Source: Tolypeutes matacus (lineage: Eukaryota; Chordata; Mammalia; Cingulata; Chlamyphoridae). From it: 64,000 nucleotides of DNA. Made by a program: the position numbers and the translations under genes. The stretch spans positions 34,589,424-34,653,423 of the forward strand of contig JAKSZT010054304.1 in NCBI GenBank assembly GCA_026826555.1, in the 5' to 3' direction. Below the pieces are notes generated by a model, which was not told where the DNA came from, ran no database searches, and saw nothing but the letters and a program-made list of their open reading frames with translations. This document shows positions 55,497-64,000 of this stretch, in pieces (within the stretch, counting starts at the first letter, position 1; each line of letters starts with the position of its first letter).

Positions 55497-55946
55497 TGTG
55501 GTAGGTTGAATCATGTACTCTTTAAAACACATGTTCTTAATCTGTATTCCTGTGGGTGTCAACCCATCATAAGTAGGACCTCTTCAAGTTACTGTTAGTG
55601 AAGGTGTAGCCCAACTGAATGAGGGAGGTCTTAATTGAGTTACTGGAGCCCTTTATAAGTGGAAGAAATTCAGACAAAGTGAGAGAAAGTATAGGGGGAG
55701 GGGGGAAACTGGTAGCTGAAAGTCAATGGGACTCGAGAAAGGAGAGGACATTGCCTTGTGATGGGAAAGCCAAGGAACCCAAGGATTTCTCTGCAGCCAG
55801 AATGCTACAGATCCCAGGAGGAAGCAAGTCTTCTAGCCCCTGCCTTGATTTGGACTTCTGGCCTCTGAAACCATGAGACAATAAATTACCATTTTAAAAG
55901 CCAACCCATTATGTGATATTTGTTTTAGCAGCCAGGAAACTAAGAC
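55497..55946 (+). repeat. MaLR-like LTR, sense, second copy
   Basis: It shares with 17202-17622 the start 'tgtggtaggttgaatc', 'tgatgggaaagccaagg', 'gcagccagaatgctac', 'gacaataaattaccatttta' and the end 'ggaaactaagac'. The flanks show no clear target duplication. The frame at 55619-55876 is incidental. Confidence 0.75.
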
Positions 55947-56379
55947 GGTTTCATAGCAAGAAAGGGGCCTGAGAACAGGCTGCAGGTAGAAGTTAAGGTA
56001 GGAATTTGGCACCAGAGGCATGCTGTTGCTCAGCAGGTTTATGACTGAGATGGATACCTCCAAAATAGCATTGCAATTGCAAGAACAACAAGACTAAAGT
56101 AGGGCTTGGGAAAGCCCATTTTGCTTATTTACTGTCTAAATTGAAACATGACTTGATCTGAACAGTCTCTATTCAGTATAAAATGGTTTTATTCTTTTCC
56201 ATTCATACCCCATAATTGTCTCTATCAAATCTCCCTCTCCTTTCTCTTAAGGACATCTTGGGAAAGTCCCATTGTTTTTCAACTGCTTTCAGCTAGTAAA
56301 AGTCCAGTCCTGCCTGCTTATAACATGACTTTTCCTTTGGTAGATGGAAACATGGGTAGAAGAATATGTACCCCTGAAT
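55947..56379. other. Low-copy DNA, nothing recognised
   Basis: No gene or nameable repeat. Confidence 0.35.
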
Positions 56380-56595
56380 CAGAGTTAGAAACTAGGTTCT
56401 GCCACCTACTAGCTGTGTAAATTTGGGAAGTGACCTAAACTCTGTCCTCTATTTCATCTTTTTAAAATAAGGATATTAGGATCTGCTTGATAGGCTTGTT
56501 GTGAGGATGAAATTAGTTAAACACATAAGGCACTTAGACTAGTGCCTGGCACATAGTAAGTGCCATCTGTGCTTGATATTAGGCCTATTATTATC
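56380..56595 (+). repeat. MIR SINE, nearly full length
   Basis: 'aggttctgccacctactagc', 'tgtgtaaatttgggaagtga', 'ttgttgtgaggatgaaatta' and 'agtgcctggcacatagtaag' give the MIR order and a good match. Confidence 0.85.
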
Positions 56596-56802
56596 TGATT
56601 CAAATCTCACCAACTCTGCTCCTCTCATTGCCGTGGCTTTTGGGACTGAGTGTGGCATGACAGCATGATCTGCTCTGTCATTTCTCCTTCAACTTCAGCA
56701 TCTTGAAGCTGGGAAAAAAGTGTTGTCTGATCAGGAATATTTTTCACCCCACTCACTTCTAGCTTTTATTTCTTGTGTGTGTTTTTGTGTATATGTGTAT
56801 GT

Positions 56803-56829
56803 GGGGGTGGGGGTGGGGTTGTGGGAGGG
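56803..56829 (+). other. G-quadruplex-prone G-runs
   Basis: Five G-runs of 5, 5, 4, 3 and 3 bases with loops of 1, 1, 4 and 1 bases satisfy the usual G-quadruplex pattern. They follow a (TG)n-like tract. Overlapping frames here have no domain. Confidence 0.7.
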
Positions 56830-59159
56830 TAGAAATTGGACTGCAGAAGTCACCTTGTGTAACTGGTCCCTGCCACTGTTTTTCTGGTTACATGTTGACA
56901 ATTGGAGGCTTCTGTGAAGCAGGTGTCCAGTTGTGGGGTTTATGTATGAATTCTTTTGAGGATCCTACAGACCTTCCCACTGCATGTTTCTTCCATCCAA
57001 CCCCCCACTCCCAGATTCTGCCCCAAATATCCCATAGCCTCCTGCTACTGGAGACCAGTGGGCATCCTTCTTCCTTCTTAAGCATTCTTCCTGCCTCAGT
57101 TTGAACCAAACTAAAAGCCTTAGAGTGTTTGGAATCTTAAAAATTCTTCAAAAAAATCTGTCTTAACAAAAGCCTGAAGCTTCTATTTAGAAAACAAAAA
57201 CCACTTTAAGAGGTAATATTCAGATCCACTGAATGGTACCACTGAGTCACTCTTGCATGGCAAAATTGTTGGCCTAGGTCATTTTTAAAGGGCCACTGTT
57301 CAACAGACCTGCTCCTGAGGGGCAATGGGTGGGATGGGGAGACATCATAAGCCCCTGGCCAGAGAGAACATTACAGTCACAGAAAAGCAGGTGAGAAAAT
57401 CCGAGCAACGAGAAGGTCCCCAAAGAACTCAATGCGTGACATGAGAGGACCTTCAGCTTTATATACCCTCTGAGTCCAGAGGGAGCTGCTTCTGGATCAT
57501 AATGGTACCCGGCAAGAACTATCCTGTGTCTCCCACTTCTTCTGTCTCCTACTACATATATGCTAAACCTGGAGGAGTCAGAAACCATGACTGGCTTCTG
57601 ACATGAGGAAGAGGAGAAGCTTAAGCTGTGGAAATAGAGAAAATACCTTGCCCCTCCCTTTCTTATTGTTGACTTCTAGCACACAGTAAACAGGTCCAAG
57701 CTTATCTTGCCAGCAGGCTTCTGTTTTGGTTCTGCCAATGAGAAGCGTACATGAGAGATTTGGAAGTTGATAACCACTATTTTAGTGAAGGAATGAATAC
57801 ATGATTACAGTTTTAAAGAGTTCCCTTTTTAAAGGTTTGCAAAAAATTTGCCCTTTTACATTTCATGATATATTTTTTTCACCATTGTCTGTTCTTCATG
57901 TTGCTCTCTTCTGTATATAAGTAAGGTTCTACATGTAATTATTTCCTTATTTATTTTCCAAGCCTGTACAAATCCACAGGAGCTTCAATTCATTTTAGGG
58001 GATACCACTCTATATAACATGCACACTTTTTACCTCTACCCATTGCCTGCAGTTCAGAAAGTTTTCCCATCTTCTTGATTTGTCTCAATCCCTGGTGAAA
58101 TGGCTGATCATTCCACATATAAATATTGGCAGTTCTTAGAGCTATATAACATATCCAAACCTCCTGAGTTCCCCTTAAAGAACTTGTAAGATTTACTCAA
58201 TGTGTATAGCAGGTCTTAATTCTCCTGAGCTAAACCTCTGGTGGCTAGCTTGCTGGAGCTGTGAAAATGGAGAAGCCTTTATTGAGAGTAGATGGGGAGT
58301 TTGTAATTGTTTTTTATCGCTCTCTACTCACCATTCCAAATGTGACAGCAAGGACTGGGAATTTCAAAAGTAAAGAAGGTGGCATTTGTGTTTCAGATGA
58401 CTTGGTTTTTGTCACACTCAGTTTCCTGTGAGCTGATCCCTTTCATGCTGTCTAGAGGTTGACATCAAAATGGCAACTAATTAAAAATGGAAAATTTGCT
58501 ATCTTTTGAACATCAGTAGTTCCTTAGAGATGAACAAGGTATATGCCTTAGATTTGTTTAAAAGTGGTTTAGTTTTAACTCTTTGGACAAATTAAGCATC
58601 AGAGAAAATTCAGCACATAGTAAATATTGCTCACAGATATTTTTCTATAAATATATATCTTAATTTTCTTTCTGGATCTGATTAATCAAAGTAGAGGGTA
58701 TCTTTTTCTGTCTTCAGGGTGTTTTTCCCATGGACATTAATATTATCTGAATATTAACTCAAAAAAACATTTGGAGATATTTGGAAGGGTGTATATGGGT
58801 GAAAATGTTAGATACCAAAAGTCTGTGCTACCAAGGTTATATATTAAAAAGTCTTAAATTAAAAAAACAAACTCTTCCTTCAAACGGTTGTCAGGTTTTT
58901 AGTATTCTGGCTGTCAGGGCTTTGCTACCTCTCAGTGAACGTAGCCGATGTGCAGGAAAGTTTCTAACTTCACCAAAGCATTTGCTAACAAAGTTGTGCA
59001 CAAGGCAGGGTCCAAACACTGCAGATAATGTAATCTCCCCTAAAACTACTTTTGTATGTGTGTGTGCTTTTAACTATAATTTATTGAAAAGAAAAAACTC
59101 AGTCATGCACACATTTGAAATGATGGTTGTTAGAAGTTCCCCCTCACTAGGTTTGAAAT
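56830..59159. other. Low-copy DNA, nothing recognised
   Basis: The minus frame at 57274-57588 and the plus frames at 56720-57104 and 58781-59161 have no domain. No nameable repeat. Confidence 0.35.
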
Positions 59160-59573
59160 AATTAACAAGCTGTGACTCAATTCCCCCTGACATGCATTGG
59201 GAAAGACAAGCGCCCCCTTAAGCCTACATGTCTGAAAGCACGGCACTTCCCCAAAAGTTGAACAAAGAAACCACATGGAAATGTGAATCAAGTGAGATAG
59301 AGACCTGCTTTCTCTCTCTCTCCTTTTTCCGTTGTCCAGGACAATCCACTGAAAAAATCCTAGCACTAGGCCAGTGATCCTCACTGTCCCCGAGGGCCAC
59401 AGTGGGCGGTAGGCCTGCATCCTCATGGGAAGAAACCCCTTGGTTTCTGGAGACATCTGGCTCCAAGTGCGGTTTCCTGTTTCCTTGGAGATTTCTGACT
59501 GATTCGGGGAAGCCTGCCTCACTCAGGAAGTCCCCTGTCTAAGAGATCCTTGGTCTCACCCAAGTCACCAAAA
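59160..59573 (+). other. Probable leader of the class I ERV
   Basis: The sequence directly upstream of the gag start is GC-richer than its surroundings. It has no clear LTR end or primer-binding site, so the 5' LTR is lost, diverged or outside what I can recognise. The minus frames at 59130-59522 and 59224-59466 are incidental. Confidence 0.3.
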
Positions 59574-60670
59574 ATGGGGAATTCAATTTTGGTCCCCCCA
59601 AAACCACACCTCTGGGCTGTCTCCTTTATAACCTTAAAACTCTGTACCTGGAAGGAGACATCAGACCTAAAAAACTCTTTCTTTATCAACTTCTGTGTGG
59701 CTGCTGTACAAATTGGACAATGAAAGTCAATGGCCAGAACATGGCACTTCCGATTTCCAAGTTCTCCGAGACTCAGAGAACTTTATCCAGCACAACGGCA
59801 GGTGGTCAGAGATCCCTTACATTCAGGCATTGCTTTTCCTCCCTTCCCTCCCTCTGCCAATCCTGATCTTCCTACCAAATTCTTCTTTTACACCAGAAAC
59901 ATCCTCAGAAACCTTCCTGCTCATCACTTCCACCCTCTAAAACTTCTCAACACTCCAACTTTGATCCCTCAGATCATGCCCACCCGTACCTCCTCCATAT
60001 ACCTCCTCTGGTGTTATCTACGAACTCACCCTCCACCCTTTCTTCCTGCTTTCTTACTGCTGCTGTCTACCTCTCCCTTCTCCCCTCCTCATACTCACTC
60101 ACAGGGATTACTTCCCCCTCCTTCTGTGCAGCAGCCCTCCACCTCTGTCAGCATGCAGGCTCCTAACTCCACACAGATGCCAGCTCCTCTCTTACTCCTC
60201 TGGGAAGTAGCAGGAACTGAAGGAATAGTTAGAGTACACGTTCCTTTCTCACTCTCAGATTTAAGCCAGATAGAGACCCAGTTAGGTTCCTTCTCTGAAA
60301 ACCTCTACATCATTCTTTCCACCTGTCTATCCCCAGAAGTAAAATAACATATTTGGCTTGCAACCCAAACCTTTCAAATACCCTAAACCAACAAAATGCT
60401 GCCAACAGCCCTGTCAGAGCCATGGCAGTCCCCTGAAAAAACCTAGCTGTAAATCCTCCACCCTCCAGAGTTCCCAACAGACAGTCCACTCCAGGCAAGT
60501 ACAAACTACCAAGGCCATGCTTCAAATGCAAAAAGCCTGGGCACTGGGCCAAGCAGTGCCCAAACCCACAACCTCCTCCGAGGCCATGCCCACTGTGCAA
60601 GCAAGAAATCCACAGAAAGTCCAACTGTCCCCCAAACTCTCAAGGCAAAAGAGCATTGGTTACCCAGTGA
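59574..60670 (+). pseudogene. gag: Class I (gamma-like) ERV gag, decayed
   Basis: The start MGNSILVPP (59574, with a myristoylation Gly) lies at the N-terminus of matrix. Matrix sense continues across frameshifts, with TPLGCLLYNL at ~59605-59635 and QWPEHGTSDF at about 59725-59755, then GRWSEIPYIQA. A Pro-rich p12-like region follows. Capsid is present only at its start (VPFSLSDLSQIE near 60240) and a later piece (SPEVK near 60335). The middle, including the major homology region, is deleted. Nucleocapsid keeps two CCHC knuckles (60518-60559 and 60587-60628). A TGA at 60668-60670 ends the frame. Confidence 0.85.
60518..60628 (+). other. Two CCHC zinc knuckles of the ERV nucleocapsid
   Basis: C-FK-C-KKPG-H-WAKQ-C and C-PL-C-KQEI-H-RKSN-C each fit CX2CX4HX4C exactly and lie in one frame, 9 residues apart. 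Two knuckles rather than one fit several class I ERV groups. Confidence 0.9.
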
Positions 60671-60910
60671 GATCCAACCCCTGACTTCAACCTCCCAGAC
60701 CTTCTGGAACTGGCAACAGACAATTAAAGTTACCCAGGAACCACGCAGGCCTCCACACCCATTTCCAAAGCAGAACTTCAGGTAATTCTGATGGTGGCAT
60801 GGAAACCAATTTCATTTCTTATTAATATGAAAACCACTTACTCTGCCCTTTCCAAAGTCCCTAAACCCCTAACTTACTCCTCAATCTCAACAGTGAAGGC
60901 AATAGAATAG
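60671..60910 (+). pseudogene. pro: ERV protease start, decayed
   Basis: It continues in the gag frame past the TGA, as gammaretroviral pro does by stop-codon readthrough. DLLELATDN is followed by a TAA. Later ISFLINMKTTYSAL lies where the flap-side active-site DTGA box is expected. The catalytic Asp-Thr-Gly is gone (Asn-Met-Lys). The frame stops at TAG 60908-60910. Confidence 0.6.
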
Positions 60911-63599
60911 TTTCACAACCCCCCTTTTACTGTACACTAAGAAACCACCCGTTGACCCACTCCCTCCCTCCTCTGCTCCCCCCTTTTCTGCCAAACTCTG
61001 TCAATCCAAAAATCTAAAATGCGAAAATTCCTATCATTGCTGCCCATCAGAAACCAGTCACAGTTCAACTCAAAAATCATACCCACATCCCATTCAAACC
61101 CCAATATCCTGTCCGTCTTGATGCCCGGCACAGTATCAAACCTACAATTCCTTACCTCTTACAAGTAAACCTTTAGCTTGCTCCTGAATTTTAAATCTGT
61201 CTAGTGTACTCCTAAAAAGTAATTATCCAAAACATATGTGTTAAATATCTATCTAAAATGCTAAATTAAAATTTAACTGCATTTATACTGCTCAAATATT
61301 CCTAACTGTTGCTGATTACTAATGAAAATATTTCCAAGAACAAGCTTGCATATTACAGACAACACTGATTCCAGAAAAATCTTAAAAGCAGTAAAATCAG
61401 AAAAGTAAAATAATAAAAAGTTAAGAAACAGCCATACCAAAAGAGTAAGAATTATAAGTCAAATCGGTGAGCTTTATGTTTCTGTTAGTGTGTCTAATGA
61501 AATCATTAGTCTGACAAGTATGTTTAATTTTGATAGTAATTGTATGGTATAAGAAGTTTGCTTTGAAACAGTTTCCAAAGTTGTTTTGGTAACTTAAATA
61601 TGGAAGGTATATAGAATGTGTTATTTTCTTTGTATTAAGGAAAAAGAAAGTAATTTTCTCCTAAAATAAAAGGATTGGTTATTAAGAAAGAATAAAATGT
61701 GGAAAAAACCTGAATGAATACAGAAAGTACAGAAGGTGCATGGAAAAGGAATATTTGTGGTTAAAGTTGAATAAGATTTATTGGGTCTATCTATAAAGTT
61801 TAAAAAGCTATAGTATCAAATAGTATACTGATGTAAAGTTAAATTTTTGTTCTTTCTCTGTTAAAGTAACAAAGTTTCTTAAATCATTGGTCTCTTTTAG
61901 CAAAAGTTTACAAAAAGTTTTTCTCCTGACTAATCAGTGTACAAAAAAGTCTCTTTTATCAAAATAGCTTCTTGTACTTTAACCTTATCATTTCCTTGGC
62001 TGTTTAAGAAAAACAAGTCTTATCACTTTTAAAGAAACATAATGTTCAAACCTAACAACTTTTAACGTTTTACTTTCTCAAAGCCAGATTCTGAAAAGTA
62101 TCTTTGATTTCAAATTATTTCAAAAGATTTCTCCTTTCACCTTAAAAACTGAAGTAATAAAATAGGTGAGTTCATTTAATATGTTATAATTTGAATGAAA
62201 AGTGCTTAAAAAGTGCTATAAAGTTAAAAGGGATTCTTTAACCCTCTGTTAATCAAAGTTGTATAAATAAAAAGTTCATATAAATACTTAAAAAGTATAT
62301 AAAATTTCTGAAAATTAAACACTGTTCTGGCATAATATGAGATAAAAATATAATGTTGTTAATCATGGTTTTAATTTTTATTAAAAATGGTATGAATCAC
62401 AATAACAACCTCTCTACCTGGAAATAAAAAAGCAAATGCTTTAACCCATACATGTCTGATTCATACTGAAAACTGCTGCAGGATAGATGCTTTAACTCAT
62501 ATTTGTCCAATTCACATTATAAGTTGCCACAGGATGATATATAACAGTAAGCTATCATAAATTAAAGTAACACCACTGCTGTATGCAGCAACTCTAAATA
62601 TTAATTTATTACAAAAATTAATATCCAGTTATGTCACTATCACTTTGTTTTAAAACTTACTAAAGCTTTCTCTAGTATCTTCTTAGGCAAATCAAGCCAG
62701 CCTGCATTCACCTTCATGTGAAAAAGCCAACGGTGAATTTGCAGTGCTTTCCCAAGGCTGTGTGCATAACCCAATCATCTATCCTGGCCTGGTGACAAAA
62801 AAATCTGGCTGTGTGAAAAACCTGTAGCTATAACCCTATTTCGTTATATTAATAATATTATGTTAACCAATAATTCTTTTTACAGAATTAAAAGAAGTAT
62901 CGGAAACAATAATATCTTATCTTAAAAACCTGAAGTGGGCAAACAGTTGGGACAAGCTATTAAGTCCAAGCTGTTCTGACAAATTCTTAAATGTTTAGTT
63001 GTCTAAAACAAGAACTATTACCTTCTGCTATAATTGATAAAATACAATATTTTCTCACATTAATAGTTTGTAATATTGTTGCAATACTAAAACCCCTTCA
63101 ACCCTCATTTAGCTCGAATATTAAAACCATTGTAGGTGTTAATCAGAAAAAGTTGTTCATGGAAATAAGAGAACCTCCAGCAGACTGCTTTAAAAACAAA
63201 AAAACAAAAAAACAGAGAGGTTATTGGCACAAGCTTAAGCAGGAAAGAGGTAAACTCTAGTTTACCTTGTAAATTAAATGTAGCCAGCACCAACATTAGC
63301 TTTAAGTAAAGTTTGTGACAGAGGCAATATTCTAAACAAATACCCTTTGGGTTGGAATCACAATTGTAAAAGGGGCCAAATTACAATATAGCCGCTTAAT
63401 TAAAAACAACAACAACAAAACCCAACTGTGTGCAGCATACCATGCCCTGCTGCAAGTAAAAGGCTTAACCCATTAGTGTCCAGACACTCTGAAAACTGCC
63501 ACCTCTATCCAAAGGTGGGTTGCAGATACTAAAAACAAGACAAGAGCAATGAACTGTCATGCATCACCCTCTGCAGAGAAGAAATCTGTGGAAAAACAT
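60911..63599. other. AT-rich DNA downstream of the ERV gag-pro, unidentified
   Basis: No pol or env sense can be read in any frame. It holds two adjacent ~50-bp related units (62437-62487 and 62488-62537) with a third diverged relative at about 63462-63512. It may be a non-coding ERV interior or unrelated DNA. The frame at 62991-63260 has no recognised domain. Confidence 0.35.
62437..62537 (+). repeat. Degenerate ~50-bp tandem pair
   Basis: Unit 1 (62437-62487) and unit 2 (62488-62537) share 'tgctttaac.cata...gtc.gattca' and end 'tgc(t/c)..aggat.ga'. A third unit near 63462 shares 'cttaacccat' and 'ctgaaaactgcca'. Confidence 0.6.
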
Positions 63600-64000
63600 C
63601 TGAAATGCCTGCCAACAGCAACAGGTAACTGTTTATCATATCCCTACCCACTCCTTTAACACCCCTATTGAGATCTTCTTGCGAAGATCCAGAGCCATGC
63701 CATTGAAACCCAAGAAGCAGCAGAGTAGCTCCACAAGGAAAACAGACATCGTAACTGCTGAACCCTGTAGCAGCACTGCCAGCTGCCTATTGCTCACCAA
63801 CAGCTCATGGACATTACCCATGAATATTCTTCGTGCTCACTCTAACAACTGAATATCAGTTCCCTCCCTCTCTTGAAAGGAACAAGGTATGCTTTCACTA
63901 CTACAAGCACTGCAACGAAACTCTTGTAACCAGCCAATTACTATTTGATGCCTAAAAATGTAAATACCCTATATAAAATGCTAGCCACCCTACAGCCCCA
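63600..64000 (+). other. Possible LTR U3 running off the window (tentative)
   Basis: A TATA-box-like ctatataaaatgc lies at about 63969-63981, after a stretch with balanced composition that differs from the AT-rich DNA before it. gatcttc and gaagatc form a short hairpin at about 63671-63688. This would fit the 3' LTR of the class I ERV, but the end of the window hides the rest. Confidence 0.25.

Noticed and set aside
60937..61131. 64-codon minus-strand frame
   Set aside because: It lies antisense to the decayed ERV interior and has no domain.

Overview
The window looks like non-coding (intergenic or intronic) DNA from a placental mammal, most likely a xenarthran (armadillo, sloth or anteater group). 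The main evidence is four tRNA-derived SINEs of the Dasypus/xenarthran (DAS) type (15708-16187, 38864-38933 fragment, 43328-43511, 52250-52357). With them occur old mammal-wide repeats (MIR, L2, MER5A and other hAT elements) and apparently lineage-specific LTRs and L1s. I find no convincing host protein-coding exon. Almost every long reading frame belongs to a retroelement.

Layout. 1-10.6 kb: low-copy DNA with MIR, L2, one hAT element with a perfect 8-bp target duplication (5293-5504), and three antisense LTRs with 5-bp duplications or traces of them (3400-4080, 6003-6407, 8212-8848). 10.6-13.3 kb: a long old L2-like element. 13.8-14.0 kb: an exon-like block. 14.8-16.4 kb: a third copy of the ~680-bp LTR, with an 899-bp retro-insertion directly beside it that carries a dimeric SINE. 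17-21 kb: a MaLR-like LTR, MIRs and MER5A. 21.2-21.5 kb: a young L1 3' end that appears to carry a 3' transduction. 21.5-25 kb: repeat-poor. 25-26 kb: an old L1 split by an LTR. 27.0-34.5 kb: a full-length L1 with 11-bp target duplications. Both of its ORFs are broken, and a separate 1.3-kb poly(A) retroelement with no ORF sits exactly between ORF1 and ORF2. 37.9-41.1 kb: antisense L1 and retroelement fragments, hAT elements and a split LTR.

The most notable object is a compact (1.87 kb) LTR element at 43528-45395. It has two 249-bp LTRs, a tRNA-Lys-type primer site, a polypurine tract and a perfect 6-bp target duplication, all marks of a betaretrovirus-like (class II) element. It has lost nearly all of gag, pro, pol and env. 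What remains is one open 115-codon frame joining a Gag-matrix-like start to an Env transmembrane tail, a second Env-tail remnant, and a strikingly well-formed RNA that matches the constitutive transport element (CTE) of type D retroviruses. Its four loop motifs are in the right order and are flanked by complementary stems. It looks like a mini-element that kept cis-acting replication and export signals and could have been mobilised in trans.

46-55 kb and 56-59 kb are mostly low-copy DNA with simple repeats and one G-quadruplex-prone stretch. 59.5-60.9 kb holds a decayed class I (gamma-like) gag-pro with two CCHC zinc knuckles. It is followed by 3 kb of AT-rich DNA that I cannot identify and that may run into an LTR at the window edge.
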